The translations under genes and the position numbers were made by a program. Below the pieces are notes generated by a model. It was not told the origin of the DNA, did no database searches, and worked only from the letters and a program-made list of their open reading frames with translations. Positions 1 through 10,404 of a stretch of DNA of 64,000 nt are shown piece by piece (the stretch's first letter is position 1; every line of letters starts with the position of its first letter). The stretch comes from Spongilla lacustris (Eukaryota > Porifera > Demospongiae > Spongillida > Spongillidae), in NCBI GenBank assembly GCA_949361645.1, contig OX442432.1:4033990-4097989 (forward strand), read 5' to 3'.

Positions 1-372
1 TGTTCTATCTGTAATAAAGGTTTCACTAGTGAGAAATATCTGAGAAGTCATAACACCCAAAAACATGGTCAACATGCAAGGGCTACCCACCCTCTCACCC
101 ACCCTCCAAGGGCTACTCACCCTCCTAGTGACTTTTCATGCCCTGTCCCTCTATGTTCCTTTACTTCAAACTCTATAAAAGGCATTAAGATACATCAACA
201 CCACAAACACAAGGAACAAGCTGGTGAAGCATCTACCAACCAGTACACCCAATCTGTGCTGTGCCCAGCCTCAGATTGCCACTTCAGGTCTACATGCGCT
301 AAAGGAGTTAAAATCCATCTCCGTAAAACACATTCTTGGTCAAAAGCAGATGTAGATGCCGTAGAACTTTGA
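1..372 (+). CDS. C-terminal part of a C2H2 zinc-finger ORF (5' end outside window)
   Basis: The frame is open from base 1 to the TGA at 370-372. It holds three C2H2 zinc fingers: C-x2-C-x12-H-x4-H at residues 1-22, C-x4-C-x12-H from residue 47 and C-x4-C-x12-H-x4-H from residue 88. Fingers 2 and 3 share the pattern F-x-S-x(4)-KG-[IV]-KIH. C2H2 fingers bind nucleic acid. The G-hydrophobic-x-x-H spacing is also common in zinc fingers of non-LTR retrotransposon proteins, and a long ATGT array follows about 100 bp after the stop, so a retroelement ORF is as likely as a host transcription factor. The start lies outside the window. Confidence 0.6.
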   Translation, partial: CSICNKGFTSEKYLRSHNTQKHGQHARATHPLTHPPRATHPPSDFSCPVPLCSFTSNSIKGIKIHQHHKHKEQAGEASTNQYTQSVLCPASDCHFRSTCAKGVKIHLRKTHSWSKADVDAVEL

Positions 373-456
373 ATGTTGTTAGCTTGGTGATATATGTGTT
401 CTCAACTATGTCTAGTCTCTTCCTCCAAACGTGTTATACTTGTATAATGCGATGGC

Positions 457-668
457 ATATTATTATTATTATTATGTATGCATGTATGTATGTATGTATG
501 TATGTATGTATGTATGTATGTATGTATGTATGTATGTATGTATGTATGTATGTATGTATGTATGTATGTATGTATGTATGTATGTATGTATGTATGTATG
601 TATGTATGTATGTATGTATGTATGTATGTATGTATGTATGTATGTATGTATGTATATATGTATGTATG
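457..668. repeat. (TTA)n then (ATGT)n microsatellite
   Basis: A short TTA run leads into about 190 bp of nearly uninterrupted TATG units. Open frames across it (Cys-Met-Tyr-Val on one strand, Ile-His-Thr-Tyr on the other) are by-products of a 4-bp repeat that has no stop in any frame. Confidence 0.95.
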
Positions 669-1709
669 TGTGTATCTATGTATGATCTTATCAAGATTTA
701 CATCTTGATAGTGGATCTTATGAAGATCCACAGTAACTGTAATTGTAACATGTACTAAAATCAATTGCAAGATATAAAATGGACTATATGAATGCTTCTG
801 TACAATATTATTAAATGTATGTAGGGGCTGTTGACTGAACCAGGGTCAGTACGTACATAACTTGGGGGTTAAATGTTCAGTGACAAATGAAGCCAGCTTT
901 TGTGACCTGAAGTAGAGGGCCCCATGGTTATAGTGTCCCCTGCTTAGGCACATCCATGATGGTCTACCAGAAGAACAGGCCAGTACTAGTGTATATCAAT
1001 TAACACTGCAATAGGAAGTAGAACCAAGAACTGCATGTTAACCAGTTATATGAAGTCCATTTCACAAGGAAGGGGTGTATTTGTATGCATTCATACATGC
1101 ATGGATACAGAATGTGTCCATGCATCTGTCCATCCAGCCACCTACACACATACTGTACATGCATATATACATACATCGAGAGTTACGTAACTCTCATATA
1201 GAATTTGACCCGATTATGAATGTCATTAGCGCCATTTCGTTTTTCTTCCTTTATTTGTGAAGAATTCTAAGAAGAACTCGTTTCAAAGAACGCGAATGGT
1301 GCAAATATGTTCAGAATTTCATGCGGTAGTGCCATTTTGGGTCAGATACATGTGGATCTTATTGGACATCGAACAGATATCAGAAATAGTTTTGCTTGAC
1401 ATCCATTGCTTGCTCTTGCTTATCGATATTCATACACCTTACATCCCATTCTTATTAACTAACTGCTATTATAGCAATGTTACACTTGTAAAAAAACTCA
1501 ACATAGGATCCTTTTCAAGGGACGTAAATGACATAAATAGGTCTACAATTTCACCCAGTATCCTTTCCCAATGGTGAGATAAACGTGGATCACTTTTTAC
1601 TGTAGAAATGGTGTGTTTCAAACCATACGGCCGTGCTCTTAGTGAAGCCACGCCTATAGTCGAGTTATAAGTAGGATCGTTCGCGTTTGTTATACATATT
1701 GGAGTCAAA
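669..1709. other. Intergenic, nothing recognised
   Basis: AT-rich unique sequence. I see no protein motif, RNA gene or long repeat. Confidence 0.5.
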
Positions 1710-1997
1710 ATGCCTTCGCGTCAGACAAAGAAGAGAACCACAAACAACGTTTTAGATTTGGCCCGAGCAAGCTACAGAGCAGAGCTTGATGGCTTCGCAA
1801 CGCGGAATAGGCCTAAGCAGAGCCTGAAAAGGAGCGGGCTGCTAAAAGACAACGTACGATATTCGCAGATCAAGAGTCCAGAACGTGCTCGCTCGGAGAA
1901 AAGAGTACGTTTAATACGTACGGGGAGGCTAAGTATACGTAGAGGGCACTCTACTGTACCCTGGAATGCAATAAAGCCACCCGTACATGTACAATAG
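1710..1997 (+). CDS. Hypothetical basic ORF, 95 residues
   Basis: An ATG-started frame of 95 codons. The product is very basic (rich in Arg, Lys and Ser, with a nuclear-signal-like QTKKRTT near the start) and matches no family I know. Its last 30 codons overlap a segment repeated at 2987-3066, and an AATAAA lies inside its 3' end near 1969. It could be a first coding exon that should splice out before about 1900, or a chance frame. I see no neighbour that supports a function. Confidence 0.25.
   Translation: MPSRQTKKRTTNNVLDLARASYRAELDGFATRNRPKQSLKRSGLLKDNVRYSQIKSPERARSEKRVRLIRTGRLSIRRGHSTVPWNAIKPPVHVQ
1905..1993 (+). repeat. Direct repeat, copy 1 (copy 2 at 2987-3066)
   Basis: Shares GGGGAGGCTAA, then TGGAATRCAATAAAGYCACCC and a trailing GTACATGTAC with 2987-3066. 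Copy 2 lacks about 20 bp in the middle. Both copies contain AATAAA. Confidence 0.65.
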
Positions 1998-2459
1998 CTT
2001 CTAGTGCTGGGGTACACGTAGCTTCAGTGTACTAAACGAAGGTAATCACATTCTGTGTTCCTCATCCGTTAACTGATGACGCTTTGCTGCATGGTGCTAG
2101 AATATCACATGGCTTCTGTTTACCTGAACCGTCTGCTGCTGTCTTTAGCTGCAGTGTATTAAGTAACTACTTTTTAAAAAAAAAGAAAAATGATTTTCTC
2201 ATTGCATGGACAATGGAGATGGTGACTTCCATTAAACGTACCCCCAAGATTCAGATTTCCTCCATGATGGAGCAGATATGTGTGTACCACATTTCAGAAC
2301 ACATACTTGCTTGCTGTGCTTGCACACCTGGTGCTTACAAGTACATCACACCTCCAACTCAGAAAAACAGTACGGACACAAGCAGGATGATTACTATTTG
2401 ACAGGTGCACTCCAAATACAGGATAAGAGAAAAAAATGGTAAAACAAATTGTGCCTTCA
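1998..2459. other. Intergenic, nothing recognised
   Basis: A 105-codon open frame at 2084-2401 has no recognisable motif and an A-tract in its middle; I do not treat it as a gene. Confidence 0.4.
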
Positions 2460-2960
2460 AGAGAGCAGGGGTCCCCTCAAGAGGTGGAGTTGGTGATGGC
2501 AATGTGGTGATGGAAGTAAATGGTGTGTGGTGTTAGTTCTGAAGTGGACCAGTCAGATAAATTTTGTTCAATGGACTAACTTGGTGATGGGGTGGAGTTA
2601 GTGGTGGTTGTTAGATGTGATGTACCGGAACTTGGAATTAAATGATAGTGCATACCTGACTTGGTGAAGGTGTGGAGTAGGGTGGAGTCAGTTATGGTTG
2701 CAGATGTGGATGTGGAGATTGTTCAAAAGACCTGTCCAGACTTGGTGTGGGTGGAGTTAGTGATGGTGCATACTGACTTGGTGAAGGGGTGGGGGTGGTT
2801 GGGTGGTTGTCAGATATGAAGATTGTCAGTTCAATGGACCAGACTAGGCATAGGTGGAGTTAGGGGGATGGTGCATAAGTGCTTGTTAGATGTGGAGATT
2901 GTTCAGTAGACCTGCAATGGACTTGGTGTAGGTGGAGTTAGTGACAGTGCATACTTATAT
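2460..2960. repeat. Degenerate tandem repeat (GGTGGAGTTAGTGATGG-type)
   Basis: The phrases ACTTGGTGNAGGTGGAGTTAGTG, GATGGTGCATAC and TTAGATGTGGAGATTGTTCA recur about five times with irregular spacing of roughly 100 bp. It is an old, diverged minisatellite. Confidence 0.6.
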
Positions 2961-2986
2961 GGAGATTGTCATGATGATCAAAACAT

Positions 2987-3066
2987 GTAAAAGAGTACAG
3001 TATGGGGAGGCTAAACATACCATGGAATACAATAAAGTCACCCAAAGGTGTGTCGTACATGTACAC
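2987..3066 (+). repeat. Direct repeat, copy 2 (of 1905-1993)
   Basis: See copy 1. The two copies flank the degenerate tandem array at 2460-2960 and lie about 1.08 kb apart. Confidence 0.65.
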
Positions 3067-4356
3067 ATGTAACCTGTTCACTTACATAACTACTAGGCCT
3101 AGGGTGTGTTCCGCGTGTGCTGGCTATAGTTATGAGTTGGAGTGTGATTGCTGATATCATCTGGTTTCATGCATGGCTTCACTAAAAACAGCTTGCATAT
3201 TGGGTGTAGGCACATTGATGTGCATGTCTGGAGCATTGATAGGTCCTTTCTATGCCTACAAATGCCATATGCACTTCCAATAGCTAGCAAATGCCTTTTA
3301 AAATTAAAGTGTGTATGTGATTGTTAAAAGGTGTTTTACAAATCAATTTGTCCTTATTAAGGCATGACTAGGCCAGTTTTAGGTGTTAATTGTACATATG
3401 ATATAGGCATGCACATTCTGTATAGTATTTTTAAAAGTGCTGAGGTGCTTTCTGTGCTCTTGTAGTGTAGTTTTGATAGTTGTAGGCTGCTCTGTTTTTG
3501 TACATCATTGTGATTCAGCTGTGTAATTATATACTTAATTTTTGGATATCTCTGGCAATAAACATGCATGACATGGCGTTTGTTTTACACAAGTTAGCTT
3601 TTTTTTCTTCTGATTTGTTTAATGTTACTTATGCACTAACAATCCATTCTCCACACCTGTTGTACGATCATAGGGCATATGCATGTAGATACATGATTAT
3701 GTGGCTGTACTACTGTGTAGCTGCTAATAATTTCTTTGCATGTGTTCACCCCTCTGAAGCTACTCTGTATATGAACCAAAAGATAATATAAAGGTGATGT
3801 ATGAACCAAAAGATAATATAAAGGAGGCCTAGCTATTCTGAGGAATAGCATGGTGACATCATTTTCATGCTGAAATGTGAATCGTTTGGCATTAAATACA
3901 TTTTACTTATTATTGTCTGACCAATTTATATAAATGACTGAACATGTTCAATATTGTTCAGACATTTCATGGATCTGATCAATTTTGCCATCTTATCATC
4001 CCCCCTGCTGTTGCTGTCATATCAAGAAATTCGCTCAGCTTATCATCAGGAAACAGACTTTGTGCATGCATGGTATCACTAAAACTGTGTAACATTGTTT
4101 ATGGACTGAGCACAAACTTTTTTAGAAAGTAACATTCAGTTGATCATGCTGTGTTTCTCTATGGTATCAAAATTGCAACTTGTTAGTACATTTTCAAGAA
4201 AAAGCACAGAACCATGCAGGGAAACCCAGTTCATATTAGAATCATTTGTGTGAAGTTTGGTCTCCCTCCACCCCTCCTCCATTTCCCTTTGGTAAATTAA
4301 GTCTAACATCCACTACGTGTTTACATGACTTTTGAAAGCATCCAAAAAGCAATCAA
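3067..4356. other. Intergenic, nothing recognised
   Basis: AT-rich sequence with short chance frames. One local duplication is visible: an 18-bp segment starting ATGAACCAAAAGATAATATA occurs at about 3770 and again at about 3800. Confidence 0.4.
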
Positions 4357-4651
4357 ACAAGTAAATAAAAACATTCTCTATGAGAAAGTTGGTGGTATAT
4401 AGGATTTGAAGGCAAAGGTGGTGTAAAAAGGAAGGGAACAAGGGTCTAATAATAAGTAATATAGTTGTATATTTAGCACATTTAGGATATAGGACATTAC
4501 ACATGTATGTTATTTTGTGCTAAATATAGGACTAATACATTTTCCCTCATTATTAGACCCTTGTAACGTTCCCTTCCTTTTTACACCACCATTGTCCTCA
4601 AATCCTATATACCACCAACTTTCTCATGGAGAATGTTTTTATTTACTTGTT
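4357..4651. mobile_element. Fold-back MITE, family A copy 1
   Basis: Two inverted arms of about 120 bp. The left arm starts near AAGTAAATAAAAACATTCTC and runs through AGTTGGTGGTATATAGGATT to GGAAGGGAACAAGGGTC; the same elements appear reverse-complemented in the right arm, which ends ATTTACTT. The centre is about 60 bp and itself partly palindromic. There is no coding capacity. A related, longer copy lies at 49648-50346. Confidence 0.8.
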
Positions 4652-6020
4652 CATACATACATGCACGCGCATGCATATACACACATGTACACATACTTAC
4701 AAATACACGCATACATCACATGCACAGCAAGCAGCATGCATGCCTTCTTGAACTAAATACAACATCTCATGTGCCTTGGCAGTAAATACTAGTATTCCTA
4801 CAAATGTTTCTTGCTCAGTGGTATTCTTCCTCATGCAATAGACCCTTCCATTTAACTTGGTAAGGAAGGCAATTATTCTTCATTGCTATTTTACGTCATG
4901 CATGCACGTTTGGAGTTGTTAATAATTACTGAAACTCACCTGCACTGACAAGCACCTGCATACATATCGGTTACAGTAACATACATGTATATCAGTGAAC
5001 AGTGTTAATTCAGCACGCTAGCACAACCATAGTGAACCAAACTGGACACAGCACATATGCTGTTAAAATTTCAAGGTACTTTATAATGGCGAAAACGTTT
5101 ACCAGGGTATAACACTTACAATGCACTTTTCGGTCGAGAATTGCATAATTTGCATTCGGGGATCCAGGATTGAAAGAATCAAATTAAAGGTAGCGCACAT
5201 CATTGCATTATAACGTTAACCAGTAGACATCATACCACAGCTGACGGCTCAGTATATATAATAATTATTATATATAACTGGCACGTGCACCGTATCAAAA
5301 TGCTCTGTGTAAAATCCACAAGAATACAGGTGTTTTGTTATGGCCGCAATTAAGTCCGTTACTATGAAAAAAAACTCGATCGAATCATAGGGCGTAACCT
5401 TTTTGTCCAACGTGCAATGAAACAACCGTGATAATGCCGGTCCGGACTATATGGGACAGTAGCCTCGCGTGCCATGACACAATAACTCATGATCATAACT
5501 TATATCTAGCTTATTACGACATGCATATGGCATGCTAGTAAATTATATATAGTTTAATTACCGAGCTGGCATTCTCCTGATGGATACGAATTAGAGTAGC
5601 CATTTGATAATACTGAACGTAGAGGAAATTTTTTTCATGCCGTGGTGTGTAAACTAATACATAACTGATATGCCATGCGGCGGAAAGCAGAACATGTACA
5701 ATTTATATAGGCATGCTCTTACGAGTATATCTGCAAGCATGTACATGTATATATAGGCTATAGCTAGCATGATATGGGCACATTCCTTCTACTTGGCCAC
5801 TCGGTATCACTATATACACCGACCGTAATCACACTTGGTAAGTTGTAGTAGTATGTGAGTCACTAGCTGCATAGTGTGTTTACAAGCATGCAACACTTTT
5901 GTCAACATTACCTCCCGGGCCAACACTTCGGCGCATGACCCTCTATAGCTTTTGCACACAAAAACATTGCGCTTGTAAGTTGTGGTGGCTGTTTGGTGGT
6001 AGTACTGGTACAGTGCCGGC
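4652..6020. other. Intergenic, nothing recognised
   Basis: Unique-looking AT-rich sequence with scattered ACATGTA motifs and a short ATAATTATTATAT palindrome near 5260. No gene seen. Confidence 0.4.
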
Positions 6021-6161
6021 TCGCAAGAGCGAAAAGTCACACCTCGCAAGAGCGCGTTCATAGCGCAAGATCGATAGCCCTGACCGCGCTAGCAATCCCA
6101 ACTCCACGATGAATATGCCTTAGTTTCCGCTCTTGCGAGGTGTGACTTTTCGCTCTTTCGA
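6021..6161. repeat. 34-bp inverted repeat, about 73-bp spacer
   Basis: Left arm 6021-6054 and right arm 6128-6161 are reverse complements at 33 of 34 positions. The left arm also contains TCGCAAGAGCG twice as a direct repeat, so more than one fold is possible. It is GC-rich in an AT-rich surrounding. Confidence 0.85.
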
Positions 6162-6775
6162 GTCGCTTGCCACCGCACGTTGGAACTTGGAAGAACCACC
6201 GCAGAGAGTGTGAACAAAGCATAACCCTGATCGAACAAGCCTTCTTCAGTCTTCTCATGTCGACGACGTCGTCAGGTAGAGACGATTAAATGAGGCATAT
6301 ACCCCAAGATATCAAGTGATGTCCTGTATCATCTCCAGTGATAGGTATACTTCGTACGTATATATTGTGTTCAATCCCGAATCCCCATATGCGCCATTTA
6401 TTTATTACTCAGCAATACTTGAATAAATTAGCGCTACGAGCGTTCATTTGGAGTTTTCACCATGATGATTTTGCCCGCCCTCCCCTAGCTAGTCCTTGTG
6501 GAGCTTAACCCTCTTACATAACATCTATATATTATTATATATGCCTCCGATTCAACAGCTAGCCCTCTGGGGCCGAGCTAGCTGCGTACAATGCGTATGG
6601 ATTGTTGTGTTACCCGGCTTGAAACTGATGCTATTGTTTTTTTTACAATAACAAATACACAAAACGTACAAACTGCACACGTACATGTGCACACACATAT
6701 AATGTTGTGTAATAAATACATGATTGTGCATATAGCCATAGATCTATAAGTGAACTACATGTATGACCACATATA
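6162..6775. other. Intergenic, nothing recognised
   Basis: No motif or repeat recognised before the ACTC array. Confidence 0.4.
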
Positions 6776-7140
6776 CACTCACTCAGTCACTCACTCGCTC
6801 GCTCGCTCCCTCCCTCCCTCACTCACTCACTCACTCACTCACTCACTCACTCACTCACTCACTCACTCACTCACTCACTCACTCACTCACTCACTCACTC
6901 ACTCACTCACTCACTCACTCACTCACTCACTCACTCACTCACTCACTCACTCACTCACTCACTCACTCACTCACTCACTCACTCACTCACTCACTCACTC
7001 ACTCACTCACTCACTCACTCACTCACTCACTCACTCACTCACTCACTCACTCACTCACTCACTCACTCACTCACTCACTCACTCACTCACTCACTCACTC
7101 ACTACTCACTCACTCACTCACTCACTCCTCACTCACTCAC
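6776..7140. repeat. (ACTC)n microsatellite, about 365 bp
   Basis: Almost pure ACTC units. Variant GCTC/CCTC units sit near the 5' end, with two phase slips near 7104 and 7127. Thr-His-Ser-Leu open frames across it are artefacts. Confidence 0.95.
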
Positions 7141-7149
7141 TATGGCCCT

Positions 7150-7350
7150 GCTCGCGCAGAAGCGCATTGGCACGCTGTAGCTAGACTTTCGTTATTTTAC
7201 TATTTTAAAAATTATACTAAATCAAAGTTACATTTGCACGTGAGCAAGAGTTTCGTCGTCAGCGACGTCTTAATTAATATGATAAATGCGTATTATAATC
7301 AATTTCAAATCGATTTTTAGAGCATATTAAACATGTTTGAAATTCAAAAA
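7150..7350 (+). repeat. Dispersed repeat family C, copy 1
   Basis: Contains TTGGCACGCTGTA, GTGAGCAAGAGTTTCGTCG, ATCGATTTTTAGAG and TATTAAACATGTTTGAAATTC in this order. The reverse complement of 53935-54270 has the same blocks in the same order, so the two are copies of one repeat in opposite orientation. No TIR or tail is evident. Confidence 0.7.
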
Positions 7351-7580
7351 CACCAGGATGACCGCTGTATATGATATTTCTTATTTATAGTGATCACCGC
7401 ATTCAACATTGCATACTTTAACCGCGGTGAAGGAAGTCAAATTTAATCGCGAAATATCGCGGCAACCCTCGCCGCGTATCTTGATACGCAATTAAGAATT
7501 TATATGTATTATACCTTATTGGTATAATCATTGCATATGCATGTTTCATCAAATATATTTATCGTTTCAGACAAATATTA

Positions 7581-10283
7581 ATGGCCGCCTCAAATTCATG
7601 CGATATGGAAATTTGGTGGGTATCAGTAGCTACTAGCAGCATACTGTATTTTATCGGGACCACCACATCACTCGTTCTATTTGTGATACATGCAACGGTA
7701 CTGCGCAGCCTTACGTGTACGCCTCAGATTGGGACGTTGCTGAGGAATGTAAAACAGACATGCCGAAACTGTACTTCTGTGGACCACTATTTTGGTCGTA
7801 TTATGACAGTCCTTCACATCTGCTGCAATGTGGCGTACTGCAGCTTGGTCGTCTATAGATTATATCAACCTGTAACACGCTGCTTTGGTCAATTTCTGCT
7901 GCCAGAGATCAAAATTGAATTAGTCATCTCCACTTTACTTACTGTCTATTTTTTTATTCGCTTTCTGGCAGCAAGAAACATAGCTACGTTTTGGTTGAGC
8001 CCCTACACAGTAATTGATATCTTCACTATCCCATCCGTTTACATAGCCTGTGCACTACTTAAAGATTGGATTGATCTGAGACCATTGAGGTTTTTATGGT
8101 TGATACAGATTTCAGACATCCTCAAATTTTCAAGGCGCATTCGCTCTACGTCAATAATTGACATAGTCACAATATTGCTTCGTTTCACATGTATTTGGCT
8201 AACCGCATCTGGCATCATTTATGTGCTGGAAACAAGTGGTGACCCCTGGAAAGATTTTACAAATGCTCAGAATGTATCATTTCGTGAATTCACATACTAC
8301 ATTATGGTCACAATGTCAACAGTAGGATATGGTGATTATTCTCCGAAAACAGCTTGGGGACAGACCTTTATCACATTCTTCATAATTGCTGGATTGGCAG
8401 TTTTTACAGTGTCTCTTCCAGTTCTAGTGGATCCACTAATACTGTACTACCGACTCGTTCCATATTCAAGTTTTGACAATACAAGAATACAAAAACACGT
8501 ATTGGTGTGTGGGCATTTAAATGCCACTAGTGTTCAGGAGTTTTTAAAAGAATTCTTGCACCCAGATCACGGTGATAAACTAACACATGTTGTATTCATT
8601 GACCCCACATACCCAAATCCTGAACTGAAGTCAGTTATCTCAAAATACAACAGGTCACACTTCCTCCTAGGATCAGTTCTGTCCTCTAATACATTACAAA
8701 AAGCAAAGATTAAGGAAGCTAAAGCTTGCATTATACTTGCCAACAGGCATTGCAGTGATCCAGCCACAGAGGACAGTACAAGCATGTTCTATTTGGTCTC
8801 TTTTAAGAATGCCTGTGCATCAGTACCGGTCATCATACAAGTTCTCAGCACAACTAGCAAAGACTTCGTTGGTGATATTGAAGGTTGGAAACCTAAAACG
8901 GATGTGGTTCTGTGCCTCAATGAGCTACGACTGGGGATACTGGCATTAAGTGCTTTGTGCCCAGGAGCATCAACATTAATCTCAAACTTATTCTATGCAA
9001 GTGGTAAACCCAAACCAACTGCTGATTGGAGGTCGCTTTATCTAGAGGGTGCAGGCAATGAAGTCTATGAGGTGCCACTCTCTCATTCATTTGAAGGTCT
9101 CACATTTACACAAGCAGTGAAAATGTGTTATGATAAGCTGAATTTGATGCTAATAGGAATTAATGATGGAACATGCCATTTAAATCCTTCTAGACCAGAT
9201 ATTCATATTCATGAAGGCACATTAGGATATTTCATTGGTACAGATTTTGAATCAGTCAAAATTGCAAGTATTTATTGCTCCAAGTGCCATGATATGGTTA
9301 CAAATCTTCGCCAAGTGTGCAGTTGCAGGTGCACTGTGATTGAAGATTCAATTGTGCCTTTACAGTGCATAACGATGTCCACTTCCATGTCTGATACACA
9401 TTCGGAGCAGTTTTACACATCCTCACCACAGCAGCCAAGTGTCCTCTCTGACCAGCAAGTGCTACACAACCATATAGTTTTATGTGTGTTTGCACTTGAT
9501 CATTCTGCAAAGCTGGGATTGCACAATTTTGTAGCACCTCTTCGAAGTAAGAGCATTCCATCATTGGAGTTAAAGCCCATAGTGATTGTGAGCTCTCCAT
9601 CATTTATTGAAAAGGAGTGGTCTGATCTGTCATCCTTTCCATTGATCTATTATGTGCTTGGATCACCTCTGGATTGGAAGTGTCTTGCAAAGGCCAGCAT
9701 ACAGGACTGCAGCTCCTGCTTTTTGATAACAGCTCCTGCAAGTAGAAACATATTAGATAATGGATTACATGACAAAGAGGCAATCCTGTGCAGTCTTAGT
9801 CTCCAAAGGAAGCTGAAAACAACATCCGTGTTTGTGATTACTGATTTGGTTCAGGACAGCAATGTTCAATTTCTGGACTTTTCAGATGAAGATACAGGAG
9901 GAGAGCTATATCAGGCTGAACCATTTGCCTGTGGAAATGCATTTGCTGCTTCTGTATTTAATTCAGTGACGACGACAGCCTATCACCGTCCTGGAACAAT
10001 AAAGCTGCTTAGCAATTTGATAAGTCTCAAACAAGGTACATACATTTCTTCATCAAGAATACTTCCAATCAGACTGCAGGATCTCTCTAATTATGTCCCA
10101 CTTCATCAATTCTCTGACCTGTACTCGCAGCTGTTAGAACAAAATCTTATTTGCATTGCTTTGTACAGACAATATCACTTAAACCCTACCAAGTGCTTCG
10201 TGATCACTAATCCAGCTAAAGATTTAGTACTCCATCCATCAGACACAGCAATTGTTATCACCCACAGTGTACAGATTTATTAA
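7581..10283 (+). CDS. Slo1/BK-like potassium channel, intronless
   Basis: A 900-residue single-exon frame ending TAA. Slo channels are tetrameric plasma-membrane K+ channels gated by voltage and by Ca2+ on cytoplasmic RCK domains. Visible parts: an S0-type segment (about 12-38), S1-S4, selectivity filter TVGYGD (247-252), S6, RCK1 from HVLVCGH (306) and RCK2 from about 630, ending in a conserved VITNP-type tail. The pre-pore ETSGDPW and the NVQFLD...ELY...PFACG region match the Slo1 branch rather than Kv or KCNT. Charges of the voltage sensor are E113, R127 (S2), D146 (S3), R167 and R170 (S4), but the residue matching Slo1 R213 is W173. The calcium-bowl stretch keeps only D766, D769, E770, D771 and E775. 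It is shorter than vertebrate Slo1 (about 1,200). A CGTTTCAG acceptor-like site 10 bp before the ATG may end a 5'UTR intron. Lack of introns suggests an old retrocopy with an intact frame. Confidence 0.9.
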   Translation: MAASNSCDMEIWWVSVATSSILYFIGTTTSLVLFVIHATVLRSLTCTPQIGTLLRNVKQTCRNCTSVDHYFGRIMTVLHICCNVAYCSLVVYRLYQPVTRCFGQFLLPEIKIELVISTLLTVYFFIRFLAARNIATFWLSPYTVIDIFTIPSVYIACALLKDWIDLRPLRFLWLIQISDILKFSRRIRSTSIIDIVTILLRFTCIWLTASGIIYVLETSGDPWKDFTNAQNVSFREFTYYIMVTMSTVGYGDYSPKTAWGQTFITFFIIAGLAVFTVSLPVLVDPLILYYRLVPYSSFDNTRIQKHVLVCGHLNATSVQEFLKEFLHPDHGDKLTHVVFIDPTYPNPELKSVISKYNRSHFLLGSVLSSNTLQKAKIKEAKACIILANRHCSDPATEDSTSMFYLVSFKNACASVPVIIQVLSTTSKDFVGDIEGWKPKTDVVLCLNELRLGILALSALCPGASTLISNLFYASGKPKPTADWRSLYLEGAGNEVYEVPLSHSFEGLTFTQAVKMCYDKLNLMLIGINDGTCHLNPSRPDIHIHEGTLGYFIGTDFESVKIASIYCSKCHDMVTNLRQVCSCRCTVIEDSIVPLQCITMSTSMSDTHSEQFYTSSPQQPSVLSDQQVLHNHIVLCVFALDHSAKLGLHNFVAPLRSKSIPSLELKPIVIVSSPSFIEKEWSDLSSFPLIYYVLGSPLDWKCLAKASIQDCSSCFLITAPASRNILDNGLHDKEAILCSLSLQRKLKTTSVFVITDLVQDSNVQFLDFSDEDTGGELYQAEPFACGNAFAASVFNSVTTTAYHRPGTIKLLSNLISLKQGTYISSSRILPIRLQDLSNYVPLHQFSDLYSQLLEQNLICIALYRQYHLNPTKCFVITNPAKDLVLHPSDTAIVITHSVQIY

Positions 10284-10404
10284 TAATAGGTTTTTATGTG
10301 CATTTCAAGTGCCATTTTATATTTGTGTATAATAATTATATTTATCATAAGTTTAAAATAAGTATTGAAGTAAAAAAAAAATGTGTTGTACAATTCTAAT
10401 TATA

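Noticed and set aside
2084..2401. 105-codon plus-strand ORF
   Set aside because: No recognisable domain, contains an A9-run coding for Lys, and has no supporting neighbour.
6750..7320. Thr-His-Ser-Leu repeat proteins of 144 and 185 residues
   Set aside because: Products of the ACTC microsatellite.
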